A DNA stretch of 64,000 nucleotides. Origin: Gammaproteobacteria bacterium MOLA455 (GTDB lineage Bacteria > Pseudomonadota > Gammaproteobacteria > Pseudomonadales > Porticoccaceae). A program made the position numbers and the translations under genes. The stretch is taken from assembly GCA_000511875.1 (NCBI GenBank), contig AZIN01000004.1, positions 124,001 to 188,000 of the forward strand. The letters are read 5' to 3'. The notes below the pieces were generated by a model. It had not been told where the DNA came from. It made no database searches and was given only the letters and a program-made list of their open reading frames with translations. Numbering within the stretch: the stretch's first letter is position 1; the number at the start of each line of letters is the position of its first letter. This document shows, piece after piece, positions 46,851 through 55,080 of this stretch.

Positions 46851-47606
46851 TTACTCCACTTCCGCGGTGCTGTGGATCAGGTCGCGAAGCGCCTGTTTGT
46901 CGAGTATTTCTATCTCTTTTTTATTCACGGAGAGGTATTTTTTTCTTTGGAAATGCCCCAGCACGCGGCTGACGGTTTCAACTGTTAGGCCGAGATAGCT
47001 GCTGATTTCACCCCTGGACATAGGCAGCCAAATTCGCGTCGAAGAGAGCCCCTGTAGGGCTCGGCGATCAGAGATGCTAAGCAATAGACTGGAGAGTTTT
47101 TGCTGTGCCGAGTTCCCTGCCAGCAGCGCAATCAAGCGTTGGTCGGTGTTGATCTCGCGACTGATCAGCTTCATCATATATTTTTGGATCGAGGGTATTG
47201 AATTGCCTAATTCATCTAGCTGTTCATAGGGTATTTGGCAGACAGAGGTGGTCTCAAGAGCTATAGCCGTTTTTTGATATTTCTCGTCGGCTAGTCCATC
47301 CCAGCCAAATACCTCCCCTGGAAAATAGAATCCTGTGACCTGTTCGCGACCATCGGAATCAATGCAAAAGCACTTAATTGAGCCGGAGCGAACAGCGTAA
47401 ATAGAGGTGAACGGGTCGCCGCTAAAATACACGCCCTCCCTTGGCTGCAGCGGTTTTTTATGTTGGATAAATTCGTCGAGTTTATACAGATCGTCGGCAT
47501 CCAGGCCCAGAGGTAAGCAGAGGCTGTTGATACGGCAGGTGTTGCAGCTAAGCGGTCTTTCGAAGCCGACGAATATTTTTTTTGTAGTCTCGATGATTAG
47601 AAATCC
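46851..47606 (-). CDS. fnr: FNR/Anr-type Fe-S transcription regulator with apparent N-terminal frameshift
   Basis: The minus-strand frame ends at 46851 and is open up to 47606. The cyclic-nucleotide-like domain (FTSIYAVRSGSIKCF, GREQVTGFYFPGEVFG) and the HTH (MSRGEISSYLGLTVETVSRV) are clear. The first canonical start in frame is GTG at 47432, but upstream codons still encode FNR: CNTCRINSLC has the C-x2-C-x5-C Fe-S spacing, followed by LPLGLDADDLYKLDEF, and the fourth ligand is in TTSVCQIP. Upstream of these cysteines there is no ATG, GTG or TTG in frame. An ATG at 47655 opens another frame that would join this one if an A8 run (47576-47583) had seven A. Sequencing error, slippage or a non-standard start are all possible. 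Confidence 0.85.
   Translation of the reverse strand, partial: GFLIIETTKKIFVGFERPLSCNTCRINSLCLPLGLDADDLYKLDEFIQHKKPLQPREGVYFSGDPFTSIYAVRSGSIKCFCIDSDGREQVTGFYFPGEVFGWDGLADEKYQKTAIALETTSVCQIPYEQLDELGNSIPSIQKYMMKLISREINTDQRLIALLAGNSAQQKLSSLLLSISDRRALQGLSSTRIWLPMSRGEISSYLGLTVETVSRVLGHFQRKKYLSVNKKEIEILDKQALRDLIHSTAEVE
47576..47583 (-). other. A8 homopolymer at the fnr frame junction
   Basis: Eight T on the plus strand (A on the coding strand). Removing one base fuses the ATG frame starting at 47655 (MSPDTSEDLAAD...) to the FNR frame, giving a protein of about 267 residues. Confidence 0.6.
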
Positions 47607-47753
47607 CTATCAAAAATGAGTCTGCGGCCAGATCTTCACTGGTATCTGGGGACATTAATGTAAATGGTTAGTCACAATATCGTCTAGGTGGCGCAGATCG
47701 CGTCCGGCAACCTTTAATCCACCCGTACGCTCAACTTCAGTATAGACCTTGAG

Positions 47754-47767
47754 TTGATTTACATCAG
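47754..47767 (+). promoter_or_regulatory. FNR/Anr box upstream of uspA
   Basis: TTGAT-TTAC-ATCAG differs from the FNR consensus TTGAT-N4-ATCAA at one base. Its centre (47760.5) is about 40 bases from the start site expected for the -10 element GATAAT at 47788-47793. This is the class II activator position. The site is also upstream of the divergent fnr gene and could allow autoregulation. Confidence 0.7.
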
Positions 47768-47787
47768 TCCGATTTTCCTCGTGTTGA

Positions 47788-47793
47788 GATAAT
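47788..47793 (+). promoter_or_regulatory. Predicted -10 element of the uspA promoter
   Basis: GATAAT, preceded by the FNR box in place of a -35 element and 68 bases before the uspA ATG. Confidence 0.5.
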
Positions 47794-47860
47794 TTGTGCC
47801 GTTGGGCGGTTTGCCTACTACACTGAAACTACGGTAAATAACGCTATTGCGAGGGTTGTA

Positions 47861-48769
47861 ATGAAAAATATGCTGGTTGTGTTAGATGGCTCAAGTAGTG
47901 ACGAACATGTACTCAGGCAGGCAATTCAATTGGCCGCTACCAGTGGCGGTAATATCCATCTATTTATGACTGTATATGATTCCATTGAGGAGCTTAATCG
48001 CTATGTAGGGTTCGACAATTATCAAGAGGTGAAGCAGGCGATACTTGATGAAGCCGAAGTCAAGCTGCGGCGACTCACGGATAAATTTGGCGATCACTTT
48101 ACATCGACCATGCACTGGGGACGGCGCTGGCACTTTCATGTGATCTCAGAGGCGAAAAAGATCTCCGCCGATCTGGTGATTAAGGCGGTGCAGCGCCATT
48201 CTCGTATAGCTGAATTTTTGCATACCCCGGAGGACTGGCATCTACTGCGTGGTGCTAGCTGTCCAGTTTGGTTGGTTAATGACTCCACTGCACAATTAAA
48301 CAGAGTGGTGGCAGCGTTTAGCACTTTGGATGAAACTGAAAATCATCGACTCTTGGGCGAGCGTGTTTTGCAAAAAGCCAGTGAACTGGCCACTGCTCTG
48401 AATATCGAATTACATGTAGTATCGGTGGTCCCAGATTGGTCGCAAACTCAGGCCATTGTTGGGCCTATGCCTGGAATGCCCGGTCAGTTCCCCACTGTGA
48501 TTGCGGATATGGGTGCACAGGCCTTGGAACATGCTGAAGACGTTATCCGCGAGACGCTTGTCAAACTGGCTATAGATTCAGATGTCATCGAGGTCAGACG
48601 TGGTTTTGCTGACATTGAACTTGCGGATGCAGTAGGGGACAGCGGTGCTCTAGTGATTGGCAGTGCAGCAGCGAGAAAGCTCACGGCCAAGGTGGCGGAC
48701 AAGCTGTTTGGCAATACTTCGGAGAAGGTCATACATCATGTTCGCGGGGATGTTTTGGTCGTTCACTAG
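47861..48769 (+). CDS. Tandem universal stress protein (UspA family)
   Basis: The 302-residue protein contains two Usp domains (about 1-145 and 150-302). The first starts MKNMLVVLDGSSSDEHVLRQ. The second ends with a nucleotide-binding pattern (VIGSAAARKLTAKVADKLFG, then GNTSEKVIHHVRGDVLVV) close to the G-2x-G-9x-G-S/T form of ATP-binding Usp proteins. The first domain has a weaker version. In Pseudomonas, several Usp genes are Anr-activated during oxygen limitation, matching the FNR box at 47754. It converges on msrA, with a 6-bp inverted repeat (agcggc/gccgct) in the gap. Confidence 0.92.
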   Translation: MKNMLVVLDGSSSDEHVLRQAIQLAATSGGNIHLFMTVYDSIEELNRYVGFDNYQEVKQAILDEAEVKLRRLTDKFGDHFTSTMHWGRRWHFHVISEAKKISADLVIKAVQRHSRIAEFLHTPEDWHLLRGASCPVWLVNDSTAQLNRVVAAFSTLDETENHRLLGERVLQKASELATALNIELHVVSVVPDWSQTQAIVGPMPGMPGQFPTVIADMGAQALEHAEDVIRETLVKLAIDSDVIEVRRGFADIELADAVGDSGALVIGSAAARKLTAKVADKLFGNTSEKVIHHVRGDVLVVH

Positions 48770-48832
48770 TGATGTTTCCGCCGCATGCAGCGGCTCGCTA
48801 GTGATGGGCCGCTAATCTAACACTGTTCTTTA

Positions 48833-49441
48833 TTACTTTGCTGGCTCATTCCATAGCTCCGCGAGGCGTTTGTCGCGACCACAGCCCCAGCGGTAGTAGT
48901 TGTAGCGCACTGGGTTCTTTAGGTAGTAATCCTGATGGTAGTCCTCTGCGGCATAGAAGCGACTCCAGGGCGTGAGCTGGGTGATGATCTCAGTTTTTAA
49001 AAGACCGCTGGCAGCGAGGGCATCCTTTGACGATTGGGCGATACTGCGCTGCTCTTCAGTTTGATAGAAAATCTCGCTGCGGTACTGCTGACCGCGATCA
49101 CAGAACTGACCGCCGTCATCTGTGGGGTCAATAGTCTTCCAGAAATACTCCACCAGTTCGCTGTAGCTGATCGTTTGATCATCATAAATCACTTCGACGG
49201 CTTCGGTATGACCACTGCCTCCGGCCGACACCTGTTTGTAGGTTGGATTCTTTAGTTGGCCTCCTATATACCCAGATGTGGCGGACATCACACCATCGAG
49301 CTTCTCGAAATCACTTTCTGTGCACCAAAAGCAGCCTCCGGCAAACACCGCGCTCTGTTCCTTGGCAACGGCCTTTAATGTCATAAAGCTGAAAAGACTA
49401 AGGGCAATGATGGTGGCGGTAAGGGATCGGTTAAGCTTCAT
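48833..49441 (-). CDS. msrA: Peptide methionine sulfoxide reductase MsrA, exported
   Basis: MsrA reduces the S-form of methionine sulfoxide in proteins. The 202-residue protein has an N-terminal signal peptide (LTATIIALSLFSFMTLKAVA), so it should be periplasmic. The catalytic cysteine lies in AGGCFWCTESDFEKLDG. GYIGGQLKNPTYKQVSAGGS, EYFWKTIDPTDDGGQFCDRG and the C-terminal resolving cysteine in RWGCGRDKRL follow. Cytoplasmic MsrA lacks the leader. No partner MsrB is adjacent. Confidence 0.94.
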   Translation of the reverse strand: MKLNRSLTATIIALSLFSFMTLKAVAKEQSAVFAGGCFWCTESDFEKLDGVMSATSGYIGGQLKNPTYKQVSAGGSGHTEAVEVIYDDQTISYSELVEYFWKTIDPTDDGGQFCDRGQQYRSEIFYQTEEQRSIAQSSKDALAASGLLKTEIITQLTPWSRFYAAEDYHQDYYLKNPVRYNYYRWGCGRDKRLAELWNEPAK

Positions 49442-49776
49442 TCTTTTGTTTGCTCCATGATAGTAATTAAGTGACTCAATCTCTTATACACATATTACGG
49501 CTTGAACGCAGTCGAGGATTGGAGTGCTAAATCGGCTAGTAGTTTCAGGCAGACAGTTTTGTTCGGGTTTTGTATAGCCCATTTTAGCCACACCTATGTT
49601 GCTGGGGTGATTTTGCTGTTGTTGTCTACTCTCGGCAAAACTATTTTTTAACTCATTGAAAAACATGGGTTTTAAGTTCTTGACGAAAACCTGTTTTGGA
49701 ATTACTTTTTTGCACTGTTGATGAGGTCAGCGCGGTTAGCTGAAACCTGTTGTGGGCTCTAATTTAAAGGTGACTT
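49442..49776. other. Gene-poor gap between msrA and the next gene
   Basis: This 335-base stretch is AT-rich and contains divergent promoter space for msrA and the small gene at 49777. Only a 60-codon leftward frame with no family features was seen. No repeat, RNA gene or clear operator was recognised. Confidence 0.5.
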
Positions 49777-49959
49777 ATGAGCGACGAAATAGAGCTAGAT
49801 ACAGACGACGATTTTGCAGAGCAGCAAGAACCTGTGCTATCTGAAAAGCGCAAAATGGAGGTTGATCGCGAAGCGCGCCGCCGCTTGGAGGAAAAGCTTG
49901 AGCAGGCGCGGCTTAAAAAACAGATCCAAGACTATGATTACGATTTTGACTTAGATTGA
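49777..49959 (+). CDS. Small charged protein, PA3496-like
   Basis: The 60-residue protein has an acidic N-terminus (MSDEIELDTDDDFAEQQEP), a central highly charged helix (EKRKMEVDREARRRLEEKLE) and an Asp/Tyr-rich end (DYDYDFDLD). This pattern matches the PA3496 group of small gammaproteobacterial proteins that are annotated as putative envelope-integrity factors; the exact function is unknown. No signal peptide is visible. An AAAGGTG ribosome site lies six bases before the ATG. A possible terminator follows at 50036. Confidence 0.8.
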   Translation: MSDEIELDTDDDFAEQQEPVLSEKRKMEVDREARRRLEEKLEQARLKKQIQDYDYDFDLD

Positions 49960-50035
49960 AGTCGAAGGTTTCAAGGTAAAAAGCTTGGAATAGAGAGTTA
50001 ATGACAAAAAGCTTGATCATTTAATAAGATCCCAG

Positions 50036-50058
50036 GCTCGGTCCTCACGCCGAGCTTT
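50036..50058 (+). terminator. Possible terminator before the ccm cluster
   Basis: Stem gctcgg-tcctcacg-ccgagc followed by TTTCT. The T run is short. Confidence 0.45.
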
Positions 50059-50178
50059 CTGATACGCCCCCCATCAACATTTTCACTGCGATGCTATGAA
50101 GCAGATTTTTACGACATTCCAACCCTAATGTTGGCATAATAGCCAGCGTCAAAAATTCACTTCCCTTGGAAACTATTT

Positions 50179-50820
50179 GTGTCGCAAGTGCCATTATTGA
50201 GTGTTGAAAATCTCGCCTTCGATCGCGATGACAGCTGCCTGTTCTCCGGGGTGAACTTTTCTGTGGCCGACGGCGACCTGTTGCAGATTGAGGGTGCCAA
50301 TGGCAGCGGCAAAACGACCCTGCTGCGCCTGCTTACCGGCTCCCTTCAGCCCAGCGCTGGGGATATTTTCTATCTTGGTCAGTCGATATCCAAATGCCGT
50401 TATGGCTACCTCTCAGATATGCTCTATATTGGCCATCAGCCCGCGGTTAAATTAAATCTCAGCGCCGAGGAAAATCTGCGCTGGATGGTGGCTAGTTCAG
50501 CCCAGTCAAATAGCCTATCAGTTCAGGATGCGCTCACTCAGGTTGGCTTGGCCGGATACACGGATATGCCCTGTTACGCTCTGTCTGCAGGTCAGCATCG
50601 CCGGGTTGCTCTAGCACGCTTGCTGATCAGCGAGGCGCGCCTCTGGTATCTGGATGAACCCTTCACCTCAATTGATAAGCAGGGGGTGATATTTTTGCAG
50701 TCCTGCTTGCAGCAACATGTGGCGAAGGGCGGTGCTGTGATTCTCTCGACTCACCAAGATCTGGCACTCTCCGGCCTCCGTAAATATAAGCTGTTGCCTT
50801 CAGTTGAGAGTTTCACCTAA
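50179..50820 (+). CDS. ccmA: Cytochrome c biogenesis ATP-binding protein CcmA
   Basis: CcmA is the ATPase of the CcmABCD complex that releases holo-CcmE in System I cytochrome c maturation. The 213-residue protein has Walker A GANGSGKTTLLRLLTG, the signature LSAGQHRRVALARLL, Walker B (RLWYLDEPF) and the H-loop (STHQDLAL). The start is a GTG. ccmB begins on the last base of the stop codon. It opens the complete ccmABCDEFGHI cluster, whose genes overlap or nearly touch throughout. Confidence 0.97.
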   Translation: MSQVPLLSVENLAFDRDDSCLFSGVNFSVADGDLLQIEGANGSGKTTLLRLLTGSLQPSAGDIFYLGQSISKCRYGYLSDMLYIGHQPAVKLNLSAEENLRWMVASSAQSNSLSVQDALTQVGLAGYTDMPCYALSAGQHRRVALARLLISEARLWYLDEPFTSIDKQGVIFLQSCLQQHVAKGGAVILSTHQDLALSGLRKYKLLPSVESFT

Positions 50821-51515
50821 TGGCGAGTCAAGCGGCGCGAAAAATGGATAGCGGTTTTGCCGCCTGGTTGCGACGGGATCTACTGTTGGCCTATAGGCGC
50901 AGTGGCGAAGTGGCCAGTCCAGTTATATTTTTTATTATGGTCTCGACCCTGATTCCTCTCGGCTTAACGCCAGAAGCGGCACAGCTTGAAAAGGTTGCGG
51001 CGGGCATGATCTGGGTGATGGCTCTGCTGGCGACACTGCTGTCAATGGATGGGTTGTTTACCAGTGACTATCAAGACGGCAGTCTCGAGCAGATGCTAAT
51101 TACTCCCCAGCTATTGCCGCTGCCCCTGTTAGGCAAGATAACGGCTCACTGGCTGACTACCGGTCTGCCTCTGACGCTGGTTTCACCGCTGCTCGGATTG
51201 ATGCTGTCGCTGCCCAGTGTGGGTTATCTGCCGCTGGTCTGCAGTCTGGCCCTAGGCACCGTCTGTTTAAGCTTGGTCGGTGCTGTGGGTGCGGCGCTGA
51301 CGGTGTCGCTGCGCAAAGGTGGCCTGTTGCTGTCACTGCTGGTAATGCCTTTTTATATGCCAGTGATTATTTTTGGTACGGCGACGGTAAGCTATGCCGT
51401 TGATGGATTAAATTGGCTGCCGCCCCTAGCGATATTGGGCGCTATGTTTGCCGCATCAGTGGCGCTGTGTCCTCTGGCTGCTGCCGGGGCGCTGCGCGTT
51501 ACGGCCAGTAACTAA
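50820..51515 (+). CDS. ccmB: Haem exporter membrane protein CcmB
   Basis: CcmB is the permease-like partner of CcmA in the inner membrane. The 231-residue protein has six hydrophobic segments and the typical start WLRRDLLLAYRRSGEVASPV. LSMDGLFTSDYQDGSLEQML and MPFYMPVIIFGTA are family signatures. The ATG overlaps the ccmA stop by one base. Confidence 0.97.
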   Translation: MASQAARKMDSGFAAWLRRDLLLAYRRSGEVASPVIFFIMVSTLIPLGLTPEAAQLEKVAAGMIWVMALLATLLSMDGLFTSDYQDGSLEQMLITPQLLPLPLLGKITAHWLTTGLPLTLVSPLLGLMLSLPSVGYLPLVCSLALGTVCLSLVGAVGAALTVSLRKGGLLLSLLVMPFYMPVIIFGTATVSYAVDGLNWLPPLAILGAMFAASVALCPLAAAGALRVTASN

Positions 51516-51537
51516 TGAATGAAATAGGTTTGCAGAT

Positions 51538-52347
51538 ATGAGTTGGCTTTCTGATAAGTTCTCCAGCACCCTCTCCGGTGGGCCCTCGAAGGAGTCTCCA
51601 AGCTGGCAGTGGTTTTATCGCCTCGGGTCACCGCGATGGTTCTATCAGCGCAGTGGTCAATGGTTGCCTTGGTTGTCTCTGGTGGCACTGCTAGTGTTGG
51701 CCACCGGTTTGGTCTGGGGTCTGGCTTTTGCTCCCGAAGATGCCAAGCAGGGCAATAGTTTTAGAATTATTTATATCCATGTGCCAGCGGCGTTTTTAGC
51801 CCAGTCGGGCTATTTTATTATGGCTATAGCCGGCGCCATCGGGCTAATTTGGAAGATGAAAATGTCCTATATGGTCATGAAAGCAGCGGCGCCCATAGGT
51901 GCTGTGTTGACCTTTATTGCACTGTTTACTGGCGCGGTTTGGGGTAAGCCCACCTGGGGTGCCTACTGGGTCTGGGATGCGCGGATTACCTCCATGCTGA
52001 TTCTGCTGTTTCTCTATGCCGGTGTCATGGCTCTGCAGTATGCCTATCACAGCGTCGACGCGGCGAGCAGGGCCAGTGCGATTTTGGCCCTTGTGGGTAC
52101 AGTGAATATTCCGATTATCAATAAGTCGGTGGACTGGTGGTATACATTGCACCAGCCGGCGACGATCAAACTGACGTCGGCGCCGAGTATGCACATGGAT
52201 ATGTTTATGCCTCTGCTGGTGATGATTGTAGGCTTTTATCTGTTTTACGCAGTGGCGCTTATTCTGCACACGCGCAATGAAATTCTCCGTCGTGAACGCA
52301 AGACCAGCTGGGTTCGCGAGCTGGTAACTGCCAAGGCGGGGGGCTAA
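51538..52347 (+). CDS. ccmC: Haem-handling protein CcmC
   Basis: CcmC delivers haem to the chaperone CcmE. The 269-residue protein has six membrane segments and the tryptophan-rich WWD-type motif (GKPTWGAYWVWDARITSML). Conserved histidines flank it (IIYIHVPAAF, and the region near WWYTLHQPAT). An extra N-terminal part of about 30 residues (LSDKFSSTLSGGPSKESP) precedes the first conserved segment. It lies 22 bases after ccmB. Confidence 0.97.
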   Translation: MSWLSDKFSSTLSGGPSKESPSWQWFYRLGSPRWFYQRSGQWLPWLSLVALLVLATGLVWGLAFAPEDAKQGNSFRIIYIHVPAAFLAQSGYFIMAIAGAIGLIWKMKMSYMVMKAAAPIGAVLTFIALFTGAVWGKPTWGAYWVWDARITSMLILLFLYAGVMALQYAYHSVDAASRASAILALVGTVNIPIINKSVDWWYTLHQPATIKLTSAPSMHMDMFMPLLVMIVGFYLFYAVALILHTRNEILRRERKTSWVRELVTAKAGG

Positions 52348-52349
52348 CT

Positions 52350-52577
52350 ATGTACTTTGAGAGCTTCGAGGCCTTATTGAATATGAGTGGCCATGGCGTC
52401 TATGTGTGGTCGTCGCTTGCAGTGACTTTGGCGGCAATGCTGTGGTTGGTTATTGCGCCATTGTTTAAGCAGCGCGCCCTGCTGCAAGAAGTGAATCGAG
52501 ATATCCAGCGTCAGCAGGATCGTGAGCTTGCCGCAAAAACAGCATCTTTGTCAGACAGTCATGAGGAAAGTAATTAA
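52350..52577 (+). CDS. ccmD: Haem exporter protein CcmD
   Basis: CcmD is a small single-span protein that helps release holo-CcmE from CcmABC. The 75-residue protein shows FEALLNMSGHGVYVWSSLAV, a typical start, then one membrane segment (VTLAAMLWLVIAPL) and a charged Gln/Arg-rich tail. It starts two bases after ccmC and its stop shares a base with the ccmE ATG. Confidence 0.93.
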   Translation: MYFESFEALLNMSGHGVYVWSSLAVTLAAMLWLVIAPLFKQRALLQEVNRDIQRQQDRELAAKTASLSDSHEESN

Positions 52578-53047
52578 TGCATCCATTGCGTAAACAACGT
52601 TTACAGTTAGTCATACTGCTTGTGGTGTCCGCGGCCTTAGTCATAGGTCTGGTGGTCTACATGCTCCGCGAGAATGGCAATTTCTTTTATACCCCAGCAC
52701 AGATTGTTTCCGGTGAAGCGCCGAAGAGTACGTTTTTGCGTGCTGGTGGCATGGTGGTAGATGGCTCGGTGATGCGCTCGGATGATTCCCTATGGGTCCA
52801 GTTCAAGATTACCGATGGTGCCGAGATGCTGACTGTCGAGCACACCGGTATTCTTCCGGATCTGTTTGCTGAAGGCGAGGCCGCCATTGCCTCCGGCAAG
52901 GTCGATGAAAATTTGGTGCTCCAGGCGACCCAGATTTTGGCCAAACACGATGAAAAATATACCCCTCCCGAAGTGGCGGATGCGATGAATGCGGCCTACA
53001 AGGCGAAGCAAGAAGACAAAAAAGAGCAGGGCGGGAGCTATAAATGA
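52577..53047 (+). CDS. ccmE: Cytochrome c-type biogenesis haem chaperone CcmE
   Basis: CcmE carries haem covalently through a histidine to the ligation complex. The 156-residue protein has an N-terminal anchor (LQLVILLVVSAALVIGLVVY), an OB-fold with FRAGGMVVDGS-type strands, and the haem-binding motif LAKHDEKYTPPEV with His124 and Tyr128. The last four bases overlap ccmF. Confidence 0.97.
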   Translation: MHPLRKQRLQLVILLVVSAALVIGLVVYMLRENGNFFYTPAQIVSGEAPKSTFLRAGGMVVDGSVMRSDDSLWVQFKITDGAEMLTVEHTGILPDLFAEGEAAIASGKVDENLVLQATQILAKHDEKYTPPEVADAMNAAYKAKQEDKKEQGGSYK

Positions 53048-55080
53048 TTGCTGAATATGGTCACATAGCACTTATTATTGCCCTCTGTCTCTCTGTAGCT
53101 CAGGCGATTGTTCCCATGGCTGGTTCCTTTGCCGGCTATCGCAGCTGGATGCGTCTTGGCCACTCGTTGGCTCTTGGCCAACTTGTCTTTGTGGCGATAT
53201 CGTTTGCCTGTTTAACTGCGGCGTTTGTGCAGGATGATTTCTCTCTGCAGTACGTGGCGGATAATTCCAATACCCTGCTGCCAACGCAATTTAAGGTTAG
53301 TGCAGTATGGGGTGCTCACGAGGGCTCGCTGCTACTTTGGGCGTTGATACTTGCGGTCTGGTCTGCGGCGGTGGCGATCTTTAGCGGCCATCTGCCGCTA
53401 GTGCTTTCATCGCGAGTGCTGTCGATTCTCGGCGCCATCTCTGTAGGCTTTGGTCTGTTTATTCTTTTAACCTCGAATCCTTTTGCGCGAATTCTGCCGT
53501 TCTCTCCCACTGAGGGCGGCGATCTCAATCCGCTGCTGCAAGATTTCGGTCTGATTGTCCATCCTCCTATGCTGTATATGGGGTATGTTGGCTTCTCAGT
53601 GGCCTTTGCCTTTGCTGTGGCGGCGCTGATTGGCGGTCAGTTCGATAGCGCTTGGGCACGCTGGGCGCGACCCTGGATTAATAGTGCCTGGGTATTTCTT
53701 ACCATCGGTATCACCCTTGGCAGCTGGTGGGCTTACTACGAACTGGGTTGGGGCGGCTGGTGGTTCTGGGATCCGGTGGAAAACGCCTCGCTGATGCCCT
53801 GGTTGGTTGGAACCGCCCTGGTACACAGTATTTCGGTGACGGAAAAGCGGGGCGCCTTCCGAAGCTGGACCTTACTGTTGGCTATTTTGGCTTTTTCTCT
53901 CAGTCTTCTGGGTACTTTTTTGGTGCGTTCAGGGGTGCTGACGTCGGTACATGCCTTTGCCAATGATCCAGAGCGCGGTATCTTTATTCTCGCTTTTCTT
54001 GGTTTGGTAGTGGGTAGTTCACTGTTGCTGTTTGCTCTTCGAGGGCCGGTTGTTCAGCGTCAGCAGGGCGATGCCGAGGTGGTTAGTTACAGCGGCCTTT
54101 CTCGAGAAATGATGCTGTTGTTGAACAATGTCCTGTTGGTTAGCGCCATGGCGATGATTTTGATTGGCACACTCTATCCTCTTATAGCGGATGTCTTGGA
54201 CCTGGGTAAGATTTCCGTTGGGCCTCCCTACTTTAACGTCTTCTTTGTCCCTATGACTCTGGGTCTGATGGTCGCCATGGGCTTTGCAGTGTTCTCTCGC
54301 TGGAAGAAAACTGACGCTAATATGCTTCTTCAAAAGGGCATGGTGCCGTTTCTGATCAGTCTCAGTGCGGCGCTGATATTGCCGCTATTTTTGGCTGAGA
54401 GTATGTCTTGGGCGACCTATTCGATTACCGCTGCAATTACCCTCGGCGCGAGCTTTTGGGTCGTGACTATGAGTCTTGAAGATCTGTGGCAGAAGTTGGA
54501 TCGCGGTTCTTCTAAGTCGGGATCCAGATTAATAAATATTACTAAATTGCCTGGCAGTTACTGGGGAATGCAGGTCGCCCATATAGGTATAGCCGTCTGC
54601 GCCCTTGGGGTTGGCTTAAGCTCGGTGTACGACGTGCAGAAAGATGTGCGGATGGTGCCCGGAGATCGCGCGGAAGTGGCAGGCTATGAGTTTGTTTTCG
54701 ATAGTCTCGACTTTGTTCAGGGTCCTAACTATGGTGCCAGTCGTGGGCAGATTAGTGCCTATAAAAATGATCGCCTGGTGGCTGTATTGCACCCAGAGAA
54801 ACGCAAGTATGAAGCTCGCAATCAGGTAATGACCGAAGCGGCTCTGGATGCTGGCCTGACTCGAGATCTCTATGTCTCTCTCGGCGAGCCGCTCAAAGGT
54901 GATGCCTGGGCTATTCGCCTGCATGTGAAGCCTTTTGTCCGCTGTATCTGGTTGGGCGGCTTAATGATTGGTCTGGGTGGTCTGCTATCGGTGATGGATA
55001 AACGCTATCGTCGACGTCAGTCGCGCACTCTAGCAAAAGCGCAACCAGGAGCAACAGCGGTAGAGGTCGGGGCACAATGA
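53044..55080 (+). CDS. ccmF: Haem lyase subunit CcmF
   Basis: CcmF is the large multi-span membrane protein that, with CcmH and CcmI, attaches haem to CxxCH apocytochromes. The 678-residue protein has many transmembrane segments and the WWD motif (GWGGWWFWDPVENASLMPWL). FKVSAVWGAHEGSLLLWALI and the C-terminal periplasmic region (PGDRAEVAGYEFVFDSLDF) are typical. It overlaps ccmE and ccmG by four bases each. It would serve the octahaem cytochrome at 30600. Confidence 0.98.
   Translation: MIAEYGHIALIIALCLSVAQAIVPMAGSFAGYRSWMRLGHSLALGQLVFVAISFACLTAAFVQDDFSLQYVADNSNTLLPTQFKVSAVWGAHEGSLLLWALILAVWSAAVAIFSGHLPLVLSSRVLSILGAISVGFGLFILLTSNPFARILPFSPTEGGDLNPLLQDFGLIVHPPMLYMGYVGFSVAFAFAVAALIGGQFDSAWARWARPWINSAWVFLTIGITLGSWWAYYELGWGGWWFWDPVENASLMPWLVGTALVHSISVTEKRGAFRSWTLLLAILAFSLSLLGTFLVRSGVLTSVHAFANDPERGIFILAFLGLVVGSSLLLFALRGPVVQRQQGDAEVVSYSGLSREMMLLLNNVLLVSAMAMILIGTLYPLIADVLDLGKISVGPPYFNVFFVPMTLGLMVAMGFAVFSRWKKTDANMLLQKGMVPFLISLSAALILPLFLAESMSWATYSITAAITLGASFWVVTMSLEDLWQKLDRGSSKSGSRLINITKLPGSYWGMQVAHIGIAVCALGVGLSSVYDVQKDVRMVPGDRAEVAGYEFVFDSLDFVQGPNYGASRGQISAYKNDRLVAVLHPEKRKYEARNQVMTEAALDAGLTRDLYVSLGEPLKGDAWAIRLHVKPFVRCIWLGGLMIGLGGLLSVMDKRYRRRQSRTLAKAQPGATAVEVGAQ

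Noticed and set aside
49484-49666. A 60-codon leftward frame between msrA and the small charged-protein gene
   Set aside because: No ribosome site, no recognisable features, AT-rich intergenic composition.
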